Shown here one piece after another: positions 54,497 through 63,078 of a stretch of 64,000 nucleotides of DNA; the stretch's first letter is position 1, and each line of letters starts with the position of its first letter. Both the position numbers and the translations under genes were made by a program. This DNA is from JAWLHU01 sp049325315 (GTDB lineage: Bacteria > Bacillota > Sulfobacillia > Symbiobacteriales > Symbiobacteriaceae): NCBI GenBank assembly GCA_049325315.1, contig JBMONB010000083.1:62001-126000 (forward strand), read 5' to 3'. The notes below the pieces were generated by a model. It did no database searches and was not told the DNA's origin. It worked only from the letters and a program-made list of their open reading frames with translations.

Positions 54497-55732
54497 CTAG
54501 CGCATCGGAATTCGCATCAGCACCGTCGTCCCCTTGCCGGGGCTGCTCTCGATTTGGAGGCGGCAGCCCTCCCCGTAGATCCGCCGGAGCCGCTCATTGA
54601 TATTGGCCAGCCCCAGCCCCCGGCCCCCCCGGCCCCGCTCCCGGCGCGGGCGGAGCAGTTCGGGAATCCGCTCGGGGTCCATGCCGACCCCGTCGTCTTT
54701 GACCTCGATCACCATCCGCATGGCGATGAAGTCCAGCCGCCCCACCAGGGTCAGCGTGCCGGTGCCTCGCTTGGGCGAGAGCCCGTGCCGCACCGCGTTC
54801 TCCACCAGGGTCTGGACGGAGAGCGCCGGCACCAGGATCCGCAGCACCTGCGGGTCGATGTCGTAGACCACGTGCAGCTTGTCCCGGAAGCGGGCCTGTT
54901 CGATGAACAGGTAGTTCTTGATCTGCTCGTACTCGTCGGCGAAGGGGACCATCTGGCCAGATGACTGCATGGACCCCCGGAACAGCTCCGCCAGGCGGTG
55001 GAGGAGGCGTCGGGTGGTCTCGGGATCCTCCCGGCTGTAGCTGATGATCGTGTTCAGGGCGTTGAAGAGGAAGTGCGGGTTGATCTGGGCGCGCAGGGCG
55101 TTCAGCTCCGCTTCGGCCACGAGCTGGGCCTGCCGGTCCATCTGCCCCAGTTCGGCGTGGGTGGAGAGCAGGTCGGCCAGCACCCGGGCGATGCGGACCA
55201 GCTCCCGCCCGTAGGCCGGGGGGCTGGAGGTCTCGCTTACCAGGGCCAGGCTGCCCAGCACCTCCCCGCGGGAGCGGAGCGGCGCCACCGCCAGGATTCG
55301 GCCATCGACCCGGGCCAGGCGATGACGGTTCACATCCATCGCTGCGGTTAGCTCTGCCTGGACCGCACGTCCGTCCAGCCGCTTGGAGGCCGCTCCCTCC
55401 ATGGCCAGAATCCCGGAGGGGTCGGCCACGACCACCGCATCGACCCCGTCGAGGGTGGTCATGACCCGGGCTGCCTTGGCCGCTGTCTCCGGGTTCAGCC
55501 CCTGGCGGAGCAGGGGGAGGGTGTCGCCCACCACCCGCATCGCACGGGTAGAGAAGGGGCCACCCCGGTCCACCCGGACACTGGCCAGCACGAAGTAGCC
55601 CACCACCCCGGCGATGACGCTGTTGCCCACCGCCAGGGCCCCTACGGCGGCGGTGGAGCCGGGCAGCGAGAGCAGGAGGAGCGCTTCCAACAGGGTAATC
55701 AGCACCACCAGAAGCCCCGCCACAATCAGCAT
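54497..55732 (-). CDS. LytS/YpdA-family sensor histidine kinase
   Basis: A 411-residue kinase. Two N-terminal hydrophobic segments (IVAGLLVVLITLLEALLLLSL and VGNSVIAGVVGYFVLASV) are followed by a GAF-like domain (about residues 80-180) and a His_kinase domain with His220 in AQINPHFLFNALNTI, the signature of LytS-type kinases. The HATPase has VENAVRHGLSP and DDGVGMDP. It is divergent from the DUF485 gene with 84 bases between, so one shared control region may serve both. Signal unknown; small carboxylates are plausible from context. Confidence 0.92.
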   Translation of the reverse strand: MLIVAGLLVVLITLLEALLLLSLPGSTAAVGALAVGNSVIAGVVGYFVLASVRVDRGGPFSTRAMRVVGDTLPLLRQGLNPETAAKAARVMTTLDGVDAVVVADPSGILAMEGAASKRLDGRAVQAELTAAMDVNRHRLARVDGRILAVAPLRSRGEVLGSLALVSETSSPPAYGRELVRIARVLADLLSTHAELGQMDRQAQLVAEAELNALRAQINPHFLFNALNTIISYSREDPETTRRLLHRLAELFRGSMQSSGQMVPFADEYEQIKNYLFIEQARFRDKLHVVYDIDPQVLRILVPALSVQTLVENAVRHGLSPKRGTGTLTLVGRLDFIAMRMVIEVKDDGVGMDPERIPELLRPRRERGRGGRGLGLANINERLRRIYGEGCRLQIESSPGKGTTVLMRIPMR

Positions 55733-55775
55733 GTACCGGTCCCTCCGCCGGAATAGTTGGCAGATAGTTCGCCCG

Positions 55776-55789
55776 ATTCGTTACGAAAT
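55776..55789. promoter_or_regulatory. Palindrome in the divergent LytS/DUF485 control region
   Basis: ATTCG-TTA-CGAAT followed by one more matching base, near the centre of the 84-base divergent region. It could be an operator for the neighbouring LytTR regulator, although LytTR proteins usually bind direct repeats. Low confidence. Confidence 0.35.
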
Positions 55790-55816
55790 CCTTTCACGGG
55801 AAGGAGATGAGATCAG

Positions 55817-56172
55817 ATGGAGCCGTTTGATCCCCCGGGGTGGGAGGAGGAGGAGTTTGAATCGGGCCCCGAGGTCGATGCCGTCTTCCGGGCACAGCGC
55901 CGCCTCAGCCTGATCTACGGCGGGGCGTTTCTGCTGGTGACGCTCTCGATTCCTGCGCTTACGCTGCTGGAGCCGCAGGGGCCGGACGCCGGCCGGTTCT
56001 GGACCAGCGTCCCGGTGCTGGGCGCCTTCTCGCTCAACTTTCTGGTGGTGGCGGTCTTCTACCATCTCCTCTACGTCTTGATCGGCGCAGGGTACGCCAT
56101 TCAGGCCAACCGGCTGGAGCAGGAGCTGCGCGGCCGGCGCCGCCGGCGCTCGAATGGGGGGCCATCTGGTGA
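55817..56172 (+). CDS. DUF485-like membrane protein with a probable one-base frameshift
   Basis: A small two-helix membrane protein of about 118 residues, of the DUF485/YjcH type that is encoded just before acetate and pyruvate symporters. It has an acidic start (MEPFDPPGWEEEEFES), two hydrophobic segments (LIYGGAFLLVTLSIPALTLL and VLGAFSLNFLVVAVFYHLLYVLIG) and a basic tail (LRGRRRRRS). As given, the frame does not end here but runs on to 56872 out of frame with the symporter. Adding one G to the G6 run at 56156-56161 would end it at TGA 56170-56172, overlapping the symporter GTG by 4 bases. AAGGAGATG supports the start. Confidence 0.65.
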
Positions 56173-57935
56173 GCGGGATGGCGGTGGCCATGACGCTGCT
56201 CCTGATCGCGGCGACCGTGCTGATCTCCGTCTACACCCGGCGGTTCAACCAGACCGCCACCGACTTCTACCTGGCAGGCCGTCAGGTGGGCTACCTGGCC
56301 AACGCCAGCGCCATCTGCGGCGACTACTTCAGCGCCGCTTCCTTCTTAGGCGTGGCGGCGGCGATCTATGCCTCAGGGCTCGACGGCGCCTGGTTCGGGG
56401 CCGGTTTCGGGGCCGGGTTTGTGCCCGTCGCCCTCTTCTTCGCCGCGCCCCTGCGCCGCTTCGGGGAGTACACCCTGCCCGACTTCCTCGCCGCCCGGTT
56501 CCAGTCCCGGGCGATCCGGCTGGTGGCGGTCACCCTGGTGCAGGTGATCAGCCTGCTCTACCTCGCCCCGCAGATGCTGGCGGTGGGCGACCTCTGGGAG
56601 ATCCTTGTGGGCAGGGGCGCCCTCGGCCTCTCCCCGTATGCCACCGGCCTGCTGGTCACCACCGGACTGATGCTGATTTACGTCTCCCTCGGCGGCATGC
56701 GGGGCACCACCTGGAACCAGGTGGTCCAGTTCTGGGTGCTCTTCACGGCGATGCTCCTGGTGGTGGGCCTGGCCAGCCTCTATGGCGCCCACTACCTGCG
56801 GGCGGTGGGGCAGGTGGGCCAGTCGATGGTCGCCGCCCCGGCGGTCTACAAGGTGCGCAACCTCCCGGTTGATGAGGCCCGCACCGCCACCAGCCCCGAG
56901 TACTGGGCGCGCGAAGTCGCCCCCCGCCTGTCGGACCCCGACGCCCAGGTGGTGGTGCTGATGCCGGTCAAGAGCCGGCTGAACGGCGAGCCGCTCCGCT
57001 TCACCGAGCCCGGCGGGCGCTACGATCCGCTCACCCAGTTCTCGGTGATTCTCACCCTGGTGACAGGAACCGCCGGCCTGCCGCACATTATGAACCGGTT
57101 CTACACCAACCCCTCCGGCCCCGTCGCCCGGACCACCACCGCCTACGTGCTGGGCCTGGTGGCCGCCTTCTATATACTGGCCGGCCTGGTGGGGGTGCTG
57201 GGACGGGCCGTGATCCCCTTCAGCGGGGGCGGCGCGGGCGGCCAGCTTCCGGTCAGGGTGATCGACGGAATCCTTGCCAACCCCGACGCTGTGGTGCCCT
57301 TCCTGGCCCAGTCGCTGGGGGGCGACTTCGGCCTCGGCTACGTAACAGCCGGCGCCTTCGCCGCCGCCGTGAGCACCATGGGCGGCCTCTTAATCGCATC
57401 CGCCGCCTCGTGGGGCCACGATCTGTACGAGCAGTACATCGACCCCGGGGCCTCCGAGCAGCGGAAGGTGGCGGTGGGCCGGGCCGCCGTGGCGGTGATG
57501 GCCCTGGTGGGCCTGGCCATCGGTCTGGTCCTGCCCCGGCTGGGCCTCGACCGGGCCTACCCCGCCCTGATCGCCCAGATGGTCACCTGGGCCTTCGGGG
57601 TGGCCGGCGCCGGCTTCTTCCCGGTCCTCCTGCTGGCGATCTGGTGGCGCCGGACCACCCTGAGCGGCGCAATGGCCGGCATGCTGGCCGGGGGCGGGGG
57701 AGCGGTGCTGGTGATCGTCGCCAACGTGCTCCAGATCACCTGGGAGGGGGCGCCCCGCTGGGTGCAGTCGCTGGGCGGGCTGACCTTCCCGGCGATCTTT
57801 GCGGTGCCCGCCGCCTTTGTGGCGATCTATGCCGTGTCACTGATGGACCAGAAGCGGCTCCCGTCGAATATCGATGCGATCTGGGCGCGGATTCACGGGA
57901 CGGCGCGGGAGCGCTCGCTGGTGAGGCGGGGGTGA
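56169..57935 (+). CDS. Sodium:solute symporter (SSS), acetate/pyruvate type
   Basis: A 588-residue Na+-coupled transporter of the SSS family with about thirteen membrane segments, in the ActP/MctP-like group by layout and partner gene. The start is GTG 56169 or ATG 56178, with the G-run as a ribosome binding site. Typical blocks are DFYLAGRQVGYLANASAICGDYFSAASFLG, GGMRGTTWNQVVQFWVL and GGLLIASAASWGHDLYEQY. The soluble insert after the sixth helix is about 100 residues (VDEARTATSPEYWAREV). DUF485 plus SSS next to acs suggests acetate import. The stop codon is the first base triplet of an 11-bp array. Confidence 0.9.
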   Translation: MSGMAVAMTLLLIAATVLISVYTRRFNQTATDFYLAGRQVGYLANASAICGDYFSAASFLGVAAAIYASGLDGAWFGAGFGAGFVPVALFFAAPLRRFGEYTLPDFLAARFQSRAIRLVAVTLVQVISLLYLAPQMLAVGDLWEILVGRGALGLSPYATGLLVTTGLMLIYVSLGGMRGTTWNQVVQFWVLFTAMLLVVGLASLYGAHYLRAVGQVGQSMVAAPAVYKVRNLPVDEARTATSPEYWAREVAPRLSDPDAQVVVLMPVKSRLNGEPLRFTEPGGRYDPLTQFSVILTLVTGTAGLPHIMNRFYTNPSGPVARTTTAYVLGLVAAFYILAGLVGVLGRAVIPFSGGGAGGQLPVRVIDGILANPDAVVPFLAQSLGGDFGLGYVTAGAFAAAVSTMGGLLIASAASWGHDLYEQYIDPGASEQRKVAVGRAAVAVMALVGLAIGLVLPRLGLDRAYPALIAQMVTWAFGVAGAGFFPVLLLAIWWRRTTLSGAMAGMLAGGGGAVLVIVANVLQITWEGAPRWVQSLGGLTFPAIFAVPAAFVAIYAVSLMDQKRLPSNIDAIWARIHGTARERSLVRRG

Positions 57936-58097
57936 GGGGTGGGTGAGTCGTGCGTGATTGGCGCATGAGTGGTGGGTGAGTGGTGCATGAGTGGTGCATG
58001 AGTGGTGCATGAGTGGTGCATGAGTGGTGCATGAGTGGTAGTTGATTGATGGGTGAGCACTGCATGACTGGTGCGTGAGGAATGCATAACCAGTGCC
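57933..58097. repeat. 15-unit 11-bp tandem array starting on the symporter stop codon
   Basis: Fifteen consecutive 11-base units on the pattern TGAGTGGTGCA, starting at 57933, 57944, 57955 and so on to 58087-58097. Units 5-8 in the middle (57977 to 58031) are near-identical, and units at both edges drift. The first TGA is the symporter stop. Reading the minus strand gives a His/Thr/Ser 11-codon repeat without start or ribosome binding site, so it is not a gene. The remaining bases to 58254 contain nothing I can support, apart from being less G+C-rich. Confidence 0.85.
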
Positions 58098-58254
58098 GGA
58101 TCGATACCACCCGGCCAGCGGAGCCGCTTTTGAACGAAGGCGAACGATGGGCAGGATGGCAGGTGACCCACTAGAGTTTGGGCCCTCAGGTGGTTGTACG
58201 ACTATGTAACATACGGGGGCGAATTCTCCCCTACGGCCGCCGCTGTGTCAACCG

Positions 58255-59190
58255 TTAGAACGGACGAAAAGAGGCTTCCTTCTTACCCGAGTCAGGCAAG
58301 CAGATGGCATAATCTAGACGCACCTTCTCCAGTGCTATTCGTTTGGAGAATACCTCTAACAGTTCACGCCAGTACCTCCGGTCAGTTTCCTTGAAGAATC
58401 GTGGTCGATCACAATGCACGACAACGGTACCAAGCAACTCGTTCTTGGCTGACAGAACAGGATAGACAATGGAAGACCGAATACGATCACGCTGATGGTT
58501 GTATAAGTCCCGATAGTTATAGCGCGGCTCGAATGTATCCTCAATTATGCGCACGGCTGGCCGATCATCACTATATACCTCTGCAGTGACAGTGCGTCTG
58601 TAAATATCCGGATCAGAATCACGCATGGAAAGACTCTTAGGTTTTCTACACTCCCTATTAGCCCAAGCAGCGATTGTGATCTTCCCATCACGATAGGACT
58701 TGGTCATGAATGTAACCTCGAACTCAATGCGGTCACCAATAGACTCTGGCTTGGAGAAGTGAGCATCCATGGTTTGATACAAGGCCTGCACCAAGAGTTG
58801 AATCCCATGGACAGGGTCATCAGGAACGAATACCCTTTCTTGCATGAGGCCTTCCTGTTCCAACTGGCCAAGTCGCTCGACACTCTTGGCAACCCACTGA
58901 TCTGTCTGAGAATGTGCGAAGGCGAGTGCCCGCTTGGTGGCCTCCTCTTGTGCTGCTAGAACCTCAGCGTACGTCCTGAGCACAGAGGATGTCAAAACCA
59001 GAAGGGCGACTACAGCAATACCCATCATGGCTGTGAAACCTACAACCCACGGGCCCTCCAGCCTAAGCACCAACTGAAGCTGTTGACCAAGTAAGGTAGA
59101 CAAAAAGACAGCGACGGCCGTCAAGGCTGAACGCACTGTTAGCTTAACCGTGCTGTTGAGCCTCCCGTAGGATCGAACAAGGCTCGTCAT
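58255..59190 (-). CDS. Two-helix membrane protein with a GAF-like cytosolic domain
   Basis: A 311-residue protein. Two close hydrophobic segments (about residues 21-43 and 47-70) are followed by a charged helical linker (YAEVLAAQEEATKRAL) and a GAF-like domain of about 190 residues: FMTKSYRDGKITIAAWANRE, RTVTAEVYSDDRPAVRIIEDT, YNHQRDRIRSSIVYPVLSAKNELLGTVVVHCDRP and RRYWRELLEVFSKRIALEKVRLD. There is no kinase or cyclase domain. GGAGGT is 6 bases before the ATG, 3 bases after the kinase-fusion stop, so translation is coupled. It could sense a nucleotide-derived ligand or act as a membrane effector. Codon use is less G+C-rich than in flanking genes. Confidence 0.7.
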   Translation of the reverse strand: MTSLVRSYGRLNSTVKLTVRSALTAVAVFLSTLLGQQLQLVLRLEGPWVVGFTAMMGIAVVALLVLTSSVLRTYAEVLAAQEEATKRALAFAHSQTDQWVAKSVERLGQLEQEGLMQERVFVPDDPVHGIQLLVQALYQTMDAHFSKPESIGDRIEFEVTFMTKSYRDGKITIAAWANRECRKPKSLSMRDSDPDIYRRTVTAEVYSDDRPAVRIIEDTFEPRYNYRDLYNHQRDRIRSSIVYPVLSAKNELLGTVVVHCDRPRFFKETDRRYWRELLEVFSKRIALEKVRLDYAICLPDSGKKEASFRPF

Positions 59191-59193
59191 ACA

Positions 59194-60522
59194 CTACCTC
59201 CACAGTGAGTAGCGAGAACGGTTGAGTGCAGCAGTCGTGACGGCGCGATCTAAAAGATTGCGAAACTGAGCAGACCGTACCCCCGATGCGATATGTCCCC
59301 AATCAGGCACCACCATTTGTACTGCCAGTCCGGATTCAGTCAGAGCTCGGCTCATGAACGTCATTTCTTCGGACTCCAGGCCAACCAGAATGCACGGCTT
59401 GCCCATGGCCACCGCCATACCGGCCTCCACATGAGCACCATAACTGGCCCCCAAGACCCCGAAGAACAGATCTGATTCCTGAACGGCCTGCACACACTGC
59501 CGACCAACTTCATCCGGTGTTAGACGCTTATGCCCCCAATGGTTAATGTCCCGATGCGGAAGTAGCGGGTTATAACCAAGACGCTTGAACTCACTGGCTA
59601 TACTTACCAAGATAGATCGGTATCGCCCTCGATGGATGACACCGTGTTCAGGTGGAGCCAAAGTCAACAACTGCTGCCCATTCTCACCCGAAAGCGGTTC
59701 AGGAGGGTCAGCAACACCAGTGAATGGTGCTGCTATATACACTTGAGGTCGATCAGGACTTGTTGTGCCACGCTTGGGACCGCTCGACAGATGAGTCGCT
59801 TTCGGTGCAACATCGTTCAAGGGTTTGAGTATAGCGGGACCTAACGAGTTGCTAACGGTTAGATCGGAAAACAGATTCATCTGGATTGCATTCAATCCTC
59901 CTTGACCCGCCAAGAACTGCCGAAGGGAACTGATCACATCTCTGACAGTCTCGGGGAGCCTCACATCACTTAACACCGTATTCAGACCGTATATAGGACA
60001 GAGTCTGAAGCCTCCAAGCCATTCCTTGTACAGGTTATCTAGGCGTTCCAGGTGTCCAGGTGGATACAAAGTCTGGCAAACTCTTGGTCTTGTAGTGAGT
60101 CGTTCTTCACAGACGTTTGGTTCACAGGCGCAATACAAGACAGCAACTGGAACCGGCATGCGTTCTAGTAGTAGGTCAGCGTACCTCCGGTATGTTCCAT
60201 AGGCCCGTTCATCCATCTTTCCTGTCTGGTAAAAGAGGCGAGCAAAAACCTCAACGTCCTCGTAAATAGACCTATCCAGGACGATGTCAAAGCCTTTGCT
60301 CATAGCATCAAGAATACTTTGTGCCTTATGCGTCAAAAAGGCCATTTGCGCTTCAAACGACCACCTGGTAGGGTTGCTGAAGAGATCCGTTATGTACGTC
60401 TCATCTATCCCCCTCTTTGGATAGACTTGCCACCCTAACTCAGCAGCCAAACCACGGGCAAGTGTGGTCTTCCCAGAGCCGAGGTTGCCGGAAACACAAA
60501 TGATGCGCCCCAAGACCAGCAC
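59194..60522 (-). CDS. Deoxynucleoside-kinase-like domain fused to a nucleoside 2-deoxyribosyltransferase-like domain
   Basis: A 442-residue protein from the likely GTG at 60522 (the frame is open to an ATG at 60672, which would overlap the small gene upstream). Residues about 8-215 match the dNK/dGK-type kinase fold: P-loop GNLGSGKTT at 12-20, DRSIYED at 83-89, and the LID-like arginine stretch ERLTTRPR. A linker of about 45 residues follows. Residues about 260-442 match the nucleoside 2-deoxyribosyltransferase fold: VYIAAPFTG, HRDINHWG, ESDLFFGVLG and GAHVEAGMAVAMGKPCILVG, with Glu366 as the expected catalytic residue. Together they would handle deoxynucleosides. The 2TM-GAF gene follows by 3 bases. 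Confidence 0.75.
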   Translation of the reverse strand: MLVLGRIICVSGNLGSGKTTLARGLAAELGWQVYPKRGIDETYITDLFSNPTRWSFEAQMAFLTHKAQSILDAMSKGFDIVLDRSIYEDVEVFARLFYQTGKMDERAYGTYRRYADLLLERMPVPVAVLYCACEPNVCEERLTTRPRVCQTLYPPGHLERLDNLYKEWLGGFRLCPIYGLNTVLSDVRLPETVRDVISSLRQFLAGQGGLNAIQMNLFSDLTVSNSLGPAILKPLNDVAPKATHLSSGPKRGTTSPDRPQVYIAAPFTGVADPPEPLSGENGQQLLTLAPPEHGVIHRGRYRSILVSIASEFKRLGYNPLLPHRDINHWGHKRLTPDEVGRQCVQAVQESDLFFGVLGASYGAHVEAGMAVAMGKPCILVGLESEEMTFMSRALTESGLAVQMVVPDWGHIASGVRSAQFRNLLDRAVTTAALNRSRYSLWR

Positions 60523-60613
60523 CTTCCCTTCGGAGGTTGAATAGAGAATACACAATAAAATCTCTATTCGTCGAGTAAGCAATTTGACCTTCTTCCACAT
60601 TACGGTTTCGGGT

Positions 60614-60865
60614 TCACACGTGAATCGTATCGAGTGAGGGGCCTGGAAGGATAAACTCAATAGCTGGTCCACTGTTCAGGTTCCATCCCATTTCATTCAT
60701 GCTTACGGAAATCCGCTCACCGCTAGGGGAGAGCCCAGATACGCGGGCCCGAAAAGCACAATCAGAAGTCTCGTTCATGTGGCTTCGCCATACCTGCAAC
60801 AGCACGCCCTCTACTGGTATCCCTGGGGATTGGGGCCGCATGGTCATGTCATCGCATCCCTGCAT
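60614..60865 (-). CDS. Small hypothetical protein upstream of the kinase fusion
   Basis: An 83-residue frame (or 77 from an inner ATG) with strand-rich composition: VEGVLLQVWRSHMNETSDCAFRARVSGLSPSG and MNEMGWNLNSGPAIEFILPG. There is a weak ribosome binding site (AGGGATG near the inner start). No family recognised. It precedes the kinase fusion by 91 bases on the same strand and has the same lower-G+C composition, so it may belong to the same island. It could also be a chance frame. Confidence 0.4.
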   Translation of the reverse strand: MQGCDDMTMRPQSPGIPVEGVLLQVWRSHMNETSDCAFRARVSGLSPSGERISVSMNEMGWNLNSGPAIEFILPGPSLDTIHV

Positions 60866-61406
60866 AGTGGGTCTATCACGAACGGGCCGAAATGTGATAT
60901 AGCATCATGGACCCCCCCTCCGCCCCCTGCGCAGGCGACGTCTACCTCTCCTTTGGCCTGCTGTCCGCCGGAAAAGCTCATGGGGAGGAATGTCGTTTGC
61001 TGGCGAACGAAAAACAGAACGCACCTCCAGCCTTCGACAGACCGAAAGTGCGTTCTATGTTATCCTGAATCTGGGAGCTCCGCTGGGAGCCACCGTGAAG
61101 ATCAGAGTCTCACTCACAATCGAGTGGAGTGCCAGGGCGCTCTTCTCAACCCTTCTGATCCTTGTCAAGGCCATTCTCTCCGCTCTGAAGTAGCGGTCGA
61201 AGCCCAACGCCTGATACATCGACCGCCGTCTCATCATCAGAGGCGGCAACGTGCGGACTCCCAAGGGCGCCCTCATTCGGGTACCCTTTTCATTATGGCC
61301 AGCAAGGCTCTGGATTATCCGCCCCCCGGAAGGACTTGCCCTCCCCCCTATGGAAAATACCCGCAATCACCCGGAAAACCCACCCAACCGGAAGAGGAGG
61401 CTCTCC
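60866..61406. other. Non-coding region between the island and the DUF6544-like gene
   Basis: Short frames on both strands lack ribosome binding sites and I do not accept them. There is a pyrimidine-rich stretch around 60908-60925 and no clear promoter, terminator or repeat. The leader just before 61407 (GAAGAGGAGG) belongs to the next gene. Confidence 0.5.
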
Positions 61407-62510
61407 ATGCGCTGGCTGTTCGTCGTACTCGTTCTCGCACACGGGCTGATTCACTTCATGGGCTTCGCCAAGGCCTTCGGCCTGGCCGAACTCCCTGAGT
61501 TCACCCAACCGATCTCGCAGGGGCTGGGCGTGGCGTGGCTCGTCGCCGGGCTTGCCCTGCTCACCACAGCCATTCTCTACATAGCAAGACCCCGCATCTG
61601 GTGGATGGTCGGCTTCGCCGCAGTGCTGCTCTCGCAGGCGCTGATCATCTCGTCGTGGAGCGACGCCAGCGTCGGGACGTTCGCCAACGCCATCGTGCTG
61701 GCCGACGTTCTCTACGGCTTCGCCTCGCAGGGGCCGGCAAGCTTCCGCGCCCAGTACCGGCGCGCCGTGCAGGAGCGCCTGGCCAAACCGGCCCAGCCGA
61801 AGGTGGTGGGGGAGGCAGACCTTGCGCCGCTGCCGGAGCAGCTTCAGCGCTATCTCCGGCTGACGGGAGCGGTGGGCCAGCCGCAGGTGCACCACTTCAA
61901 GGCGAGCTGGCGCGGGCGGATTCGCTCGGGTCCCAACGACCCGTGGATGTCCTTCACAGCAGAGCAGTACAACTTCCCCGGCGAGCCATCCCGCTTCTTC
62001 CGCATGGACGCCACCAGGGCCGGGGTGCCGGTCGATGTCTACCACGCCTTCCAGGAGCAGTCTGCCACCATGCGGGTCCGGCTGCTCTCCCTGCTGCCGG
62101 TCGTCGATTCCAGCGGTCCGGACCTCACCCGTGCGGAGACGGTGACGCTCTTCAACGACATCTGCCTGCTGGCCCCCTCGACCCTGGTCGATCCCGCGAT
62201 CCGCTGGGAAGAGGTTGACGCCCACTCGGTGCGGGGGTACTACACCGTGGGCGCCAATACGATCAGCGCAGTCTTGATCTTCAATGAGGCCGGCGAACTG
62301 GTGGACTTTGTGTCCGATGACCGGCTGGCCGCCTCGGCCGATGGCAAGCAGTTCCTGCCCCGCCGCTGGTCGACGCCGGTGGGGGAGTACCGGAGTTTCG
62401 GGCCGTGGCGTGTCTGCAGCCGCGGCGATGGGCGCTGGCATCCGGAAGAGGGCGAGTTCAGCTACATCGAGCTGGAGCTGCTCGACCTGCAGATCAACGG
62501 GGGGAGGTAA
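61407..62510 (+). CDS. DUF6544/DUF6920-like membrane protein
   Basis: A 367-residue protein. Three N-terminal hydrophobic segments (MRWLFVVLVLAHGLIHFMGF, VAWLVAGLALLTTAILYI and WWMVGFAAVLLSQALIIS) precede a soluble domain of about 240 residues with LPEQLQRYLRLTGAVGQPQV, GRIRSGPNDPWMSFTAEQYN, LLSLLPVVDSSGPDLTRAETVTLFND and PRRWSTPVGEYRSFG. This pattern is shared by the DUF6544 (formerly DUF6920) family of unknown function. ATG 61407 has GAGGAGG 7 bases upstream. It is 7 bases from the GrpB gene. Confidence 0.75.
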   Translation: MRWLFVVLVLAHGLIHFMGFAKAFGLAELPEFTQPISQGLGVAWLVAGLALLTTAILYIARPRIWWMVGFAAVLLSQALIISSWSDASVGTFANAIVLADVLYGFASQGPASFRAQYRRAVQERLAKPAQPKVVGEADLAPLPEQLQRYLRLTGAVGQPQVHHFKASWRGRIRSGPNDPWMSFTAEQYNFPGEPSRFFRMDATRAGVPVDVYHAFQEQSATMRVRLLSLLPVVDSSGPDLTRAETVTLFNDICLLAPSTLVDPAIRWEEVDAHSVRGYYTVGANTISAVLIFNEAGELVDFVSDDRLAASADGKQFLPRRWSTPVGEYRSFGPWRVCSRGDGRWHPEEGEFSYIELELLDLQINGGR

Positions 62511-62517
62511 TCCCGAG

Positions 62518-63057
62518 ATGAGCGCACAGCCGGTTGTCATCGTTGAGTACGACCCGACATGGCCGGTCGACTTTGAGGCGCTGAAGGGTGCGTATGAGGC
62601 GGCGCTTCACGGCCTCATCGAGTCGGTCGAACACGTGGGAAGCACCGCTGTACCCGGTCTGGCAGCGAAACCGATCATCGATGTGGACCTTGTCATAGCC
62701 GACCGCGCGCTGCTGCCGGAGGTGATTCAGCGGCTCGCGGCGCTTGGCTACCGGCACGAAGGCGACCTGGGGGTGGCGGGGCGCGAGGCGTTTGCCCGTG
62801 ACGGCGACCCGCATACCCCGCGCGATGGCTCCGGCCGGGTCTGGCCAGCGCACCATCTCTACGTCTGCGCCAGCGACTGCGCTGCGCTGCACGAGCATCT
62901 GCGCTTTCGTGACTACCTGCGGGCTCATCCGGAGAAGGCACGTGAGTATGGGGAGCTGAAGCAGCACCTCGCCGCGGCGTTTCGCGAGGACAGGGCCGCC
63001 TACGGGGAGGCCAAGACGGCCTTTGTTCGGTCCATCTTGCAGCTCTGCTCGACGTAG
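62518..63057 (+). CDS. GrpB/UPF0157-family nucleotidyltransferase-like protein
   Basis: A 179-residue cytosolic protein of the GrpB family, with the minimal nucleotidyltransferase core: VEHVGSTAVPGLAAKPIIDVDLVI gives the GS and D-x-D motif. REAFARDGDPHTPRDG and the HHLYVCASDCAALHEHLRFRDYLRAHPE block complete the family pattern. Members are found with glutamate-rich-protein or antibiotic-type contexts but no activity is proven. The ATG at 62518 follows GGGGAGGTAATCCCGAG, 7 bases after the previous stop. Confidence 0.9.
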   Translation: MSAQPVVIVEYDPTWPVDFEALKGAYEAALHGLIESVEHVGSTAVPGLAAKPIIDVDLVIADRALLPEVIQRLAALGYRHEGDLGVAGREAFARDGDPHTPRDGSGRVWPAHHLYVCASDCAALHEHLRFRDYLRAHPEKAREYGELKQHLAAAFREDRAAYGEAKTAFVRSILQLCST

Positions 63058-63078
63058 GCGCCGTCAGCGGCCACGGGC

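Noticed and set aside
57933..58097. 11-bp array considered as CRISPR or as a repeat protein
   Set aside because: Units are contiguous with no spacers, and the coding reading on the minus strand lacks a start and ribosome binding site.
61055..61366. Minus-strand frame of 103 codons at 61 kb
   Set aside because: No ribosome binding site, Arg-rich composition and no recognisable domain.
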